64,000 bases of DNA from Forficula auricularia (lineage: Eukaryota; Arthropoda; Insecta; Dermaptera; Forficulidae): assembly GCA_024734495.1 (NCBI GenBank), contig JALMQS010000187.1, forward strand, positions 17,236,455 through 17,300,454, given 5' to 3'. Shown one piece after another: positions 32,245-42,594 of this stretch (within the stretch, counting starts at the first letter, position 1; each line of letters starts with the position of its first letter). Both the position numbers and the translations under genes were made by a program. The notes beneath the pieces were generated by a model, which did not search any database, was not told where the DNA came from, and saw only the letters and a list, made by a program, of their open reading frames with translations.

Positions 32245-35200
32245 ATGAATGTGATAAAAGAAATAGCATTGAGGCAGAGCGGATTTTCACAAAAAAGTAT
32301 GATACCTGTTTTGTATATTAATATATTACTTTATTTTATAACTATTGATTTTGATTATATTGTATTTATAGAGGTGAACAGGATGTCCTGCCTTCCCCTT
32401 TCACAATTAAAGTGCTATTCTAGTGAAAATCACGGCTCACAAGCACCAATCTATGTTACCAAATTTAATCCAAATCCCAATCATCAGAATATTCTAGCCA
32501 TAGGAACTGAAGAAGGGCAGCTGATAATTACAGATCATGAAGTTCCTCCAAAAAAAAACATGGGTTGGTTTTAAATGTCATTTTTGAAGAATTATTTATA
32601 TCACAAAGAGAAACAAAGAAGTTGTCCTCTAACATACATACTAGTATATGTGTCAATGTTTATTTGCATCAAGTAGAGGACAACCTCTTTGTTTCTCTTT
32701 GTCAATTAACAACTCTGCTACTCTCGGCAAAACAAAACTTTTCAATTAAATTATTTATATTATATTATAATAAAATATTAATCTATTTTTAGATTTGATG
32801 GCTCATAATACGGCAATTTATGATATAGCCTGGGCCCCAGGTCAAGCTACAAATCTTATTACTTGCTCAGGAGATAATAGAGCCACGATTTGGGATATAG
32901 GAAACAATCAAATTGAAGTTAAAAGCTATTTTGCAGCTCATTCTAAAAGTATAAAAACGGTTTCCTATGACCCTACAAATTACAGTAAGTTATTTATTTA
33001 TTAATTTATCATTTCGACTTTAAAAAAATTTTCAAAAAAAACAAAGAGTTAATGGTGATAACGTTGGAAATTTCTCCCAGCCTCCATCTTCCCCAACACT
33101 TAGGCCGGTGATCGCAAGTAAATGCTTTTTACCACTAACCCGGGGTAGTAAACGGAGGATTGGGATAGCCAATCAGGCTGACAGGCACTGAAAGTTCCTG
33201 TCATCGATTGGCTATCCCAGTCCCTCCATTTACCATCTACCCTGGGTTAGTGGTAAAAGCATTTACTTTGCGACATACAACCGGCCCTTAGAATCTTCAA
33301 ACCTTCAAAACCCGAGTGCATAAACACCTACGCCTGCACCCTCTCACTCAACTTCCCCTTCTCTTCGGTGATGCAAGGGTCTTTCAAGATCCATAGGGGC
33401 TGCATCTTACTGGGATGAGCCCCTTCTTGTATTCGATTGATTAAAAAAAAAACGATGTGAAAATGTCAAGGCGAATGCCCCAGTACCCCAACAATCAACC
33501 AAAATATCTTCATATTAAGGAAATCATTATATTTTTTATAAATCACTTCATTTCTAGTTTTAATCTTCGTAATTTAATTAATATTTGTGATTATTTCTGC
33601 TTGGCCAATCAAATAATTGGCTAACTTATTTTATTTTTATTTTATTTCAATTCGTTACATTGTGCTGAAGATAAGCTGATCATCTCACAAACCATAAGTT
33701 TCGAATCTCAGTTGACTTTCTTTCTCTCTTAATACATTGCATTTTGAAATAATTTTTTAATTTTAATAATAATATTATTTTATTCATTATTGCATGTTGT
33801 TTCTTTTTACTTTTAATTATTTTCTAAATTATAATTTTTCTTTTTTTCTTTATTTTTTTATTCGAACTAACTATTAATATATTTATTTATATTTTAATTC
33901 TTTTTTTTTTCATTTATTTTGTCATTTTTTTATTAAGCCCAAGTAGTAATTAAGTATATAATATATCATTTGAAAATTCTTGCTCTTGGACCAAACTCAA
34001 CCAAATTTAGTATACATAATCTGGGGTCTCTAGAGAGCTAGAAATGCAAAAACTAACCACTTGACAAAGGGGGGTCAAAAAATGAAAATTTTGCCTTTTG
34101 GAGCAAACTCAACCAAATTTTGTATACATAATCTGTGGGACTTAGAGAGCTAGAAATGCAAAAACCAACCACCTAAAATGGGGGGGAGCGTCAAAAATGA
34201 AAATTCTTGCTCTTGGACCAAACTCAACCAAATTTTGCTTACATAATCTGTGGGTCACTAGAAGGCTAGAAATGCAAAAACTGGGTGTGGGGGTGGGTTA
34301 GGGCATGGGATGCGCGGAGTGGAATGGCGGTGGAGTGAGGGAGTATGGCGGAGTAGGGGGGGGGGGGCACGGGGGTGGTGCAAGGTTGGTGGATGGGGGG
34401 TTCAGGTGAGGGTCCAGTGGGGTGGTACGGGGTGGGGGTCCGAGGTGGGGGGTGCAGGTTAGAGTGGTGGTGTGGGGGGCGGGGGGTTGGGGTGCTGGGT
34501 GGGTTTCGTGGAGTGTGGTGGGTTGGAGTGGGGGGTGAGGTTGGGGTTCGTGGGGTTGGGGGTCCGAGGTAGGTGGGGTGAGGGTTGGGGTGCTGGGTGG
34601 GTTTCGGAGAGTGTGGGGGGTGAGGTTTGGGTTCTGGTGGTATGGGGGCTGGGGTTGGGCACGGGTTCATGGTGCGGGGGTAGGGGTGCTGGATGGGTCG
34701 GGGGGAGTGTAGTGTGAGGGTGGGATTCGTGGGTTGGGGGTCCAGGGGGTGTGTCCCCCTGGCTAGCAAAAAGGCCGCCGAAGGCGGGCCTTGCAGCTAG
34801 TGCATATATATATATATTATTTTCCATAGATATATTTGCTACGGGCGGTCGTGATAACATTATTTCCGTATGGGATCTTCGTTGCCAAGCTGAAACCAAA
34901 CCTTCCACTCAAATTACATCATGTCACACCTTTTCAAGTAAGAGTTATATAATTATTCTCTAAGAGGCACAATTTGCTTTCCCTTCATATTTCTGACATG
35001 ACTCAAATTTAACTTATTAAGGTAGTTGTTTCGCGACAATACTAGCAAAAAGTTAATGCTAGAGTATATAGAACAGACAATCAGGATTCATAATTCATAA
35101 GCCCAAAACTTTTTGCTGTTTATGTACCGATTCTAGCCAATCCCGTGCTCGTTTGACAAATCTGACACCATTGTAAGAGATTGAATATTTTTATAGATAA

Positions 35201-38200
35201 AATACATTTTAAAAGTTAAAAAATTTCTATAAAAATCGTTTTGTTATTTTTTAACAAATGTAATCAACGCCTACGTTACACTTTATGAAAATTATAATTT
35301 TGAAAAAATCTACCGCATGCGCGCTTTATATATCTTTCGCTGGTTAAATAAATGCGCTGTTGCCAAATTGTTTTTAGTGTAAATTTTTTTTATACATTTT
35401 TCAATATTTATTCATTCTTATCTCAGAAATTGTGTTGTAACTATGAATCAAAATTTTCTTAAAATATGTATTGGTTATTGTTTAATGTTGGATTAGTTTT
35501 TTATAAAAATGGTAAGAAGGGTTTCATAATTCTAATTAAATATGTATATAAATTTTCCGATATTCCGTATAGTGCAATGTATAAGAGTCTGAAAAATTTT
35601 ATTTTTGAAATTTAATATCTCCGGAACTAAATTGTTCATAAATTTCGTTTTGCCACCAATCGATGCAGAATTATTTAAAATATAATCTATCTAAATTTCA
35701 AAAAAAACCTAAGAAAACTCATTTGGCGGAACAACTACCTTAACCAAATTATAAACTAAATAAAATGATTTTTAATACTTTCTAATGTACGAGTAAACAT
35801 AAAATATATTCTTCAATGTAAAATAACTTTAATTGTCCTTAGTAATATTCTCTAGTCTCTCTGCTCTAGTTCCAACTATTGATATATACAGTAAGAGCTC
35901 GTTTAGCGCTTACTATGTGATCCTAGTTGACTGGTAAGCCTCTCTCCAGAAACCTGGATTAACTCCTCAATGTCCTGCCCATCTACATCTCCTTGTCATG
36001 TTGTATGGACTAGGTCAGAGGTGTCCAACCTTTTGGCTTACACGGGCCACATTTGAAGAAAAAAAATTGTCTTGGGCCACACATAAAATATACTAATTCT
36101 TCCGATATTTGTTAACCAAAAAAGATAGTTATTAACCAATAATGATATCCACCAAGCCAAAGAAGCAAAAATGGCTTAGCATAATGATCTTTGATTTCTA
36201 TTCGTTTAGAATTTTTTTTTTTTAAATTATTGAGCACATCAAGAAATTTTGATTACTGAAATTGTAGCGGCCCGCGGCCCGCTCTTGCTCATGGCGACGA
36301 GCCTTGAGCCACGGCCGCTAGATGACTCAGTCGGATCGTTGAGTCGCTTTTGCATGAGTGAAATATATTCACCCATGCTATAATTAAAGCGGCTCGATTC
36401 GGCTGAGGTAGCGAACGGATTCGGACACGCGAATCTGGAGGGGCCAAATGCCAACCAGCAGCCCCTCCCCTGCACCACACCTAACAATATCTGGTGACCG
36501 CCCGACGTGATTGCAAAGCAAGCAGCCTCTTGACCCGCCAGCTTGGTGGATAGAGCCTTGCCCGGCTGACTTAGTCGGTAATCGGCAATCACACAAGAAA
36601 GAAAGGGTGTGGTGTAGCGGCCCGCGGCCCGCTCTTGCTCATGGCGACGAGCCTTGAGCCACGGCCGCTAGATGACTCAGTCGGATCGTTGAGTCGCTTT
36701 TGCATGAGTGAAATATATTCACCCATGCTATAATTAAAGCGGCTCGATTCGGCTGAGGTAGCGAACGGATTCGGACACGCGAATCTAGAGGGGCCAAATG
36801 CCAACCAGCAGCCCCTCCCCTGCACACACCCTATATGAACAACGCAACCTACAACCTGCACTCAACAGATTGTTAGGACCCCATCGACTTGATGGGGGGC
36901 GCACAAAGCACCACATAGCACTCACTTCAAGAGAGCCCTAACAATAGAAATAATAGATATTTTATAAAATGGAAATATGAAATGAAGGTCGGTATTTAAA
37001 AAATTAAAACTTTAATATTTTTTTACCTAATAGTAAGCTTCTAATTTTACTTTTGAAAAGAGCTTCTCCTATATGTATCGTATATACTATATACCTACAT
37101 ACTTGCAAAAAGTGAAATCCCGAATATTGTGAAGCCAGGAATAGATTTGTTTCTGGATAAATTGTTTTTTATAAAATTTAATAAAGAGACATTAAATTTT
37201 TCTTGCAGGCCAGTATCTGTTTGCAGCTCTATATATTCAACAGAAAGTTTGCAGAAAAAAAATTTATCTTATATCTAATGAAAATGAAGTCGAAAATATA
37301 CCAAAATCGTAAATATTTTTCCAGGAATCTTGAAATCTAGTTCCATATTCAAAATTTAAAATCGGCACTTTTATTTTTTATTAAAATTATTTAAAAAAAA
37401 ATTATCGGGACAAATTGTATCTGAAATATATTTTCCATTAAGTACATAAAAATCTCAATGTTTTAAGTTTCAAACAGACGGCGTTATATCGAATCAGCTT
37501 TAATTGAGGAAGTACTAAACGAGGTCTTACCGTATGTAGATATTTTTTTTTTTTTGTTAAGGAGAATGGTGTAGGTTCTTGGTGAAACATATTAAATAAA
37601 GTAAAGAAAATTTTTTGAAAATGTTATTTGAAACTTTTATGTGAAACCTACATAGTATTTAAATTTTAAAATTTTTTTTGAAAAAGTTCAAAATAACATT
37701 TTTCAAAAATTTTCTTTACTATATGTAGATATGTTTAAAACAGCAGGTCTATTCTTGCTCTATATCCAAATTTATTAGATTATGAATTTTTTTTCGTTTA
37801 AGTTTAAACTGCTCATATTCCTTCTGAGTGCATTTTAAAACTGATTTTTATGTTTTAGTTAATAACCTTTATTTTAGGGTTCCATTTAAATAGTAAAACG
37901 GAACCCCTATTAGTGTCGCTACGATGCCAGTCTGTCTGTCTGCCTGTCCATCTCTCAAAGTATTGTAGCCTGTAAACTAAATAAGACAAAAAACTTGGAA
38001 TTTTGAAGGTATAAATCATAGAGTAATATAGAGTGGAAGGCTCCATAAGGAGCCAATGTATTTTAGCGTATACGAGTTACAGAGCTCTCTGGCGAGTCCA
38101 GGGCAAAACCATTGGGCAATAAAATGGCGGAAACCGCTCTCTTCAGGGCAAATTTTGGTGACATTATCAAGAGTAAAAAATACGCTTAAATATATATATA

Positions 38201-41200
38201 ACATAAAGGGTATGTATCTTTTATCTATGACAAAGGCTTTGAATGTTCTATGATCTTTGGATAGCTCTTAAGAACTAAGAGTTTGCTAAGTGCAGTCGCT
38301 AGAGAGCGCTTTTTCTATATACGGTAGCCTTCCACTCTATATTACTCTATGGTATAAATGTTTTCATTTTCCCTCATCTGAGCAATATGATGATATCCGA
38401 CTCGCGGCCACGTGTGCACCGCGTTGTCAACTCCTTACATACTTCATAAATAAAATTATATATTTTAACAAATATTTAAAATTTTAGCCCAAATGAAAAA
38501 AAAAAAGATGCAAGAATCGCAATATGCTTCTATTACTGGCATTGAATACATAGACGAAAATCATTTAGTGTCTTGCGGTGCTGGAGACGGGTAATTACAT
38601 CCATTTTTTTTCATAATAAATTAGATCTCAGTGGCCTAGGTAAGGGGGGTTCAAGGGGTTCACATCCCTCGATACATGAGACAATTAAATTTTTCTTTTT
38701 CTTTTGATTTTCTTTTCGAATCACATTTTTTTACTACATAGCTCTGTCTGAATTATGTATTAATATATATTAGAAAAGCATTTCAATATATTATAATGTG
38801 GTGAGGGGGAAAAGATATCTGAATAAATCAGTTGCTCTAAATAAATATGTTTGTGGTTGGGATAAAAATAAACAAATTATAAATAAATTTATTATTAAAA
38901 AGATTATTTAAAAATCTAAATTAAATCATTTGTATTTATAATAGTTACATTTTAATAATAGCTTCGTTTGGTAGACAATCCGAAGATCTTTTTAGAATGT
39001 GTTCGAATCATTTAACAATGCATGCGCGACTGGGCATATTTTCTGGATTTTTTGTTACCATGAACATTATACTAATTATACTATTCAGAAATCTTCAAAC
39101 TGTTATCTGGTTGCTATCTGCTATGTCATTTGCCTGCCTATCATATTGTGGAATAAAATCTTTAATAAAAATCTATTATTTTAGCCTTTCAAAAACTGCG
39201 GGGGCCCCGACGAGTTTTTTTTTTAGGGGATATGTTAGAAAAAATATGCGTAAGGTGACCAACTTTTCCACTTCATTAAAAAACACCTATTTATTCCTTA
39301 ATAAGGAGTCCGCTTCAGATTTTGGGCCCGGGGCCTAAAATTGCATGTGGGGGCCATGCACATAGTAACTGTAGAGTGTATTTATTATTTTAGAAAAGTT
39401 AAAAATATTTTTAACCGGAGGTTCTCTATTCGGACTTGAATTTTTTTTTTTTTTTTTTTTTTTTTTTTGTGCCTATGTTACCTCATATCTCCGCCAATTC
39501 TCAACCGATTTTGAAATTTTTTTTTGCATTGGGTCCAGTCTAGCTTCCGATTGGTTTCGTTTTTTTTTTCATAGGTATTAGACCTTTTTTATTAGGTTTG
39601 TTTAGACCTAACCTCTTTGTTTATGAACCGATTTCGATGGTTCTTTTTTTATCCGAAAAGGGTGTTGATCATATTAATTTGGTCAAGTTCTGATGATATG
39701 ATCACTATTAATAACATCACTAAAAAGAGAAAAATAAAAATAATTTTTTAAGAAAAAAATAAAAACCGACTTCAAAAAATTAAATGCAACAAATAAAATA
39801 CAATTAAAAGGTATAAAATAATTATTATCTTATTTAGTTACAACTGAAACGACGAAATATTAATATGAAATTACTTTTTGAAGTCGGGCCAAACATATAC
39901 TTTTATGAATCGCACTCGACGGATCTTACTTAGTACGTTTGCCGGGTACGCTCGCTTATAGGTATAGTTTGTTTGGCACCGACTTCAAAAAGTGATTTCA
40001 TGTTAATATTTCGTCGTTTAGTTGTAACTAAATAAGATACAATTATTTTATACCTTTTAGTGCATTTTATTTGGTTGCATTTAATTTTTTGAAGTCGGTT
40101 TTTATTTTTTCTTTAATATTGATTGTTTTTAAATATTAAAAAAAATACAAATTTTTTTATAACAATCTTGGAAAACGTTTATTTTTAAACTCCAGACGTT
40201 TCAGGAGAAATTCTCCCTTGTGATCTACGGCATTTTTTAAAAAATTTAAAAAAGTAAAAAACAGTTGCTTTCTCTAATGTTTAGAAAGCAACCTCTAAGA
40301 AATTAAAAATAAAATAAATTAAATTTTAGAAATGGTCGAAATTTCAAATAACAAAAATTCGATTAATAAAAGGAGAGATTGTTTTTCTAATGTTTATAAA
40401 AAATTTTAGAGAAAAATAATTTTTCATAAATATTTATATTTTTTATTTGAATTCAAGGTAATTTGGTCACCAAGACAATTTGTACAATTGTCTATATCAA
40501 AATATTTAATTTCTTAGGGTTGCTTTCTAAACATTAGAGAAAGCAACTTTTTTTTTTTCAATTTTCAAAAAATTCCATTGATAAAGGAAGAATTTTTCCT
40601 GAAACGTCTGGGTTTAAAAATAAACGTTATCAACATTGTTTTATAAAAGATTTGTATTATTTTATATATTTACTAACACAGAATTAAATTTTTTAATTTC
40701 CGTTCTAGAAGAATGGAGTGAAAAATTTCTGTGCTTATATCATATATTGCGATTCAGAGAGAGGTTTTTGTCTCGAGGGTGTGAGCTGACTGCCCGGATA
40801 GCGTGTTAGTTCTCAGGTTCGACTCCTGGGGGATGAATCCCTCTGATATCGCAATTTAATAATATTTCTACTAAATACTTCTACTAAAAAAGAATTTGTC
40901 CCAAAAAGATTGATTGAATTCTTTCTCTTTAAAACAGAATTAAATATTAGTAAATAAAATAAAAATTATATTTAATATAACCTCGAGAAATTTTTTGTTA
41001 ATTATTTCAATTTGGGGTCAAAATTATTTTTCCTTTTTCCCAGTTTTCTTTATAATATGTATTTAAATAAAACATTTTTAATTTTTGAATTGATTTGTAA
41101 ATGAATGGAATTTTCAACATCGGTAAGATCTTAGAATCTATCAAATGTGTTCGGAACATATTTATCTCAAATGAAATATTTGTTTACCAGGATTTTTTAC

Positions 41201-42329
41201 TCTGAACATTAAATTTTTTTACCACGAATGATCAAATTCTCTGTGCCGGACATTAGATAACGTTCGGAGTATCTACCACGAATGAAGCAAAAAAATTAAA
41301 TAATACATTTTTATTTTGTTCTTTTTAAATATTACTTTTCATATTATCTTTTAAAATATTACCTTACTTATTATTTTTAGAGTGATCAAAGTTTGGGATA
41401 TACGCAAGTACTATTCAGTCTCAAGAAAAGTATCCACACCAGCACAGGTATTTTTCCACTCCAAATCAACAAAAAACGGATTTACCTGTTTGAAAGTTGA
41501 TCCTACTAAAACGAAGATTTATGCAAGTTGTATTGACAGTCATATTTATGCCTATAATTTAGGCAAAAATAAATCCTTACCAGGTAAAAGTTCAATAATA
41601 TTAAATATTTAAAATATTGACTTATGTTATTAATTAATATATTTCTTTTAGTATTTTCGTATTATGGCCATGAATCCAATAATTATTACATTAAGATAGC
41701 CCTTAGCCCTGATGGACAATTTATCATTAGTGGTTCGACTCTTGATAATGCTTGTATCTGGAATGCAAATCAACCTGGATTACCAATTATACATTTACCT
41801 GCGAATAAGAGTTTACAATTTAATAATGTAGATTGGAGCAAACAAGATGATCCTTTGGTAATTTCTTTATATCAATTCTTTAAAGGATATCGAAGTAATC
41901 ATAATAATTTAATTATAAATAAATTTCTTTTTTATATAGATTGTCGCCTCATCCTACTATTTTTATGAATATTCGTTATGGAAAATCATTCCAGCTAAGA
42001 ATGATTTACCTTCTGCAATAGTCCTGAATGACTTCAAAATGAACAAGACACCTTTAACTCAGTTCTTAAATTTAAACCAGATCACCATCAAGCCATCAAC
42101 TTCAACTAGCACATCATCACCCACATTAAACTTACCAAATTCTGTAATTGATGGTTCCCCTACAAGTCATGTTTGCAATAGACTAAAAAGGCCCGCTGAT
42201 AATTGGCTAACAGCTTTAACCAATAAGAAAGCTAAAACTGAAGGACCAATTCCTAACGAGAGAAGAAAATCGAAATCGCGTTCAGAGGCAAATAAAAACC
42301 CCACTTTAGAGAAATATTTCAAAAAGTAA
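32245..42329 (+). CDS. DTL: Denticleless/Cdt2: WD40 substrate receptor of CUL4-DDB1 ubiquitin ligase, 481 aa, eight exons
   Basis: Exons 32245-32296, 32372-32563, 32793-32984, 34830-34937, 38488-38590, 41381-41583, 41652-41857, 41940-42329; all junctions have GT/AG and total 482 codons in phase. The protein recognises PCNA-bound substrates (Cdt1, p21-type inhibitors, Set8) for S-phase destruction in the nucleus. An N-terminal VIKEIALRQ resembles human VLRQ. WD40 blades follow: MAH...DIAWAPG, SGDNRATIWDI, FATGGRD...VWDLRC, CGAGDGVIKVWDIRK, LSPDGQFIISGS. Two WDxR motifs (residues 160-163 and 221-224) are the DDB1-contact signature. The C-terminal tail keeps the DNWL motif (human KNWL) and ends NPTLEKYFKK (472-481), a PIP-box-like PCNA-binding motif as in human Cdt2. 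The tail is much shorter than in the 730-residue human protein. ATAAA-type polyA signal at about 42353. Confidence 0.95.
32603..32747. mobile_element. Family X foldback in DTL intron 2
   Basis: AAAGAGAAACAAAGAAGTTG TCCTCTA and TAGAGGACAACCTCTTTGTTTCTCTTT form inverted arms around a short centre that includes TGTTTATTTGCATCAAG. The right side continues into ACTCTGCTACTCTCGGCAAA as in other family X copies. Confidence 0.7.
33058..33450 (+). mobile_element. LINE 3' end with a nested MITE (DTL intron 3)
   Basis: AATCTTCAAACCTTCAAAAC, GAGTGCATA, CACCTACG, TCTTCGGT, ATGCAAGGGT and CCATAGGGGCTGCATCTT match the 3' end of the longer LINE at 49192-50098 and end in a poly-A run. A palindromic element (33102-33287; GGCCGGT...GATCGCAAGTAAATGC and complement) interrupts it with TTA on both sides. 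That is a 3-bp duplication of the PIF/Harbinger type. Confidence 0.75.
33960..34800 (+). mobile_element. Helitron-like element with G-rich cargo (DTL intron 3)
   Basis: Three repeats of the module AACTCAACCAAATTTTG...CATAATCTG...GCTAGAAATGCAAAAACT are followed by a G-rich, low-complexity tract (34280-34740). The 3' end GCCGCCGAAGGCGGGCC TTGCAGCTAG before T is a Helitron-type hairpin plus CTAG. The 5' end is degenerate. Its 3' end lies 29 bp upstream of DTL exon 4. The long frames on both strands come from the skewed composition. Confidence 0.65.
35021..35739 (+). mobile_element. TTAA-flanked non-autonomous element, family Z copy 2 (DTL intron 4)
   Basis: GGTAGTTGTTTCGCGACAA at the left and TTTGGCGGAACAACTACC at the right, with TTAA immediately outside both. 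The interior is collinear with the 60830 copy (AGCAAAAAGTTAATGCTAGA, AACAGACAAT, AATATCTCCGGAACTA). It has no ORF. Confidence 0.75.
36014..36262 (+). mobile_element. hAT-like 5' end, left half
   Basis: GTCAGAGGTGTCCAACCTTTTGG, CACGGGCCACATTTGAAG and TTGGGCCACACA resemble the left end of hAT elements of the CAGGGGTGTCCAACC type. The right end was not found; the TRIM at 36263 follows and may be inserted in it. Confidence 0.4.
36263..36946 (+). mobile_element. TRIM: miniature LTR retrotransposon with 5-bp target duplication
   Basis: The long direct repeats are 36263-36489 and 36613-36946. Both start TGTAGCGGCCCGCGG, share about 220 nearly identical bases and end CTAACAATA; the right copy holds about 107 bp that the left lacks. 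TGGTGACCGCCCGACGTG, typical of a primer-binding site, begins 2 bases after the left repeat. A purine tract, AAGAAAGAAAGGG, precedes the right one. The internal part is only 123 bp and has no gag or pol. GAAAT is duplicated at 36258-36262 and 36947-36951. GC content is far above the surroundings. It lies in DTL intron 4. Frames within it are not genes. Confidence 0.85.
37545..37735. repeat. Inverted repeat related to family Y
   Basis: GTGTAGGTTCTTGGTGAAAC and AGTAAAGAAAATTTTTTGAA are mirrored by GTGAAACCTACA and TTCAAAAATTTTCTTTACT. The arrangement and sequence recall the family Y foldbacks at 19.4 and 42.4 kb. Confidence 0.5.
38017..38351. mobile_element. 335-bp hAT-type MITE
   Basis: Termini CATAGAGTAATATAGAGTGG AAGGCT and AGCCTTCCACTCTATATTACTCTATG are perfect inverted repeats of about 26 bp. 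GTATAAAT is duplicated at 38009-38016 and 38352-38359. It lies about 140 bp upstream of DTL exon 5. Confidence 0.85.
39410..40115. mobile_element. Repeat with ACCGACTTCAAAAA inverted arms, copy 1 (DTL intron 5)
   Basis: Carries GGAGGTTCTCTATTCG, a T run, GTGCCTATGTTACCTCATAT, CTCCGCCAATTCTCAACCG and a palindromic second half. In that half, AACCGACTTCAAAAAATTAA...ATTTCGTCGTTT and their complements flank a conserved centre with CGAGCGTACCC-type sequence. The second copy is at 53085-53815. Such repeats with ACCGACTTCAAAAAAGGAGG are, as I recall, widespread in insects; the class was not determined. Confidence 0.65.
40161..40640. repeat. Foldback element (DTL intron 5)
   Basis: AACGTTTATTTTTAAACTCC, CAGACGTTTCAGGAGAAATT on the left and TTTTCCTGAAACGTCTG, GTTTAAAAATAAACGTT on the right. 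Inside is a second inverted pair, GTTGCTTTCTCTAATGTTTA and AAACATTAGAGAAAGCAAC. No coding sequence is seen. Confidence 0.7.
40766..40842 (+). other. Degenerate tRNA-like sequence
   Basis: GAGGGTGTGAGCTGACTGCC leads to GGTTCGACTCC, a perfect polymerase III B box with a T-arm-like CAGG/CCTG stem, and the sequence ends in ATCCCTC, complementary to the first bases. The D and anticodon arms do not fold properly. Probably a tRNA pseudogene or a SINE head. Confidence 0.35.
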
Positions 42330-42377
42330 GAGGAGACATATTTCATATGTATGAAATAAAGAAATTTTTTGTTTTAC

Positions 42378-42537
42378 TTATGGAAAGTGGTGTAGGTTTT
42401 AGGTGAAACATGATGTTAGTTAATAGAGTAAAGGGTGTGTAGTTTCACAGTGAATGATGGTTAATAGAGCAAGGGTGTGTAGTTTCACAGTGAATTCACT
42501 GTGAAACTACACACCCTTTACTCTATTAACTAAATTT
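42378..42537. repeat. Family Y foldback just 3' of DTL
   Basis: GTGGTGTAGGTTTTAGGTGA, then two direct copies of AAGGGTGTGTAGTTTCACAG and the inverted copy CTGTGAAACTACACACCCTT, with AGTTAATAGAGTAAAGG and complement outside. It begins about 50 bp after the DTL stop codon and close to its polyA signal, so DTL 3' ends could overlap it. Confidence 0.65.
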
Positions 42538-42594
42538 TTTGTTCATAACTTTACTTCAAACGTGTGCAATCAAAGTTTTATTTTTCTCTCATAA

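Noticed and set aside
32379..32574. Starting DTL at the internal ATG at about 32383
   Set aside because: The upstream ATG at 32245 joins in phase through a GT/AG intron and gives the N-terminal LRQ seen in other DTL proteins.
34266..34963. Several long overlapping frames on both strands rich in Pro/His/Thr or Gly/Trp
   Set aside because: They lie in the G-rich Helitron cargo, where skewed composition removes stop codons. No domain is visible and similar frames appear in the other copies.
36239..36861. Repeated minus-strand frames of 60-117 codons
   Set aside because: They are the long terminal repeats of the TRIM; the frame repeats because the DNA repeats.
38997..39338. Plus-strand hydrophobic frame of 113 codons
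   Set aside because: T-rich DNA gives hydrophobic residues. It runs into a transposon-like GGGGCCCC region, and no family was recognised.
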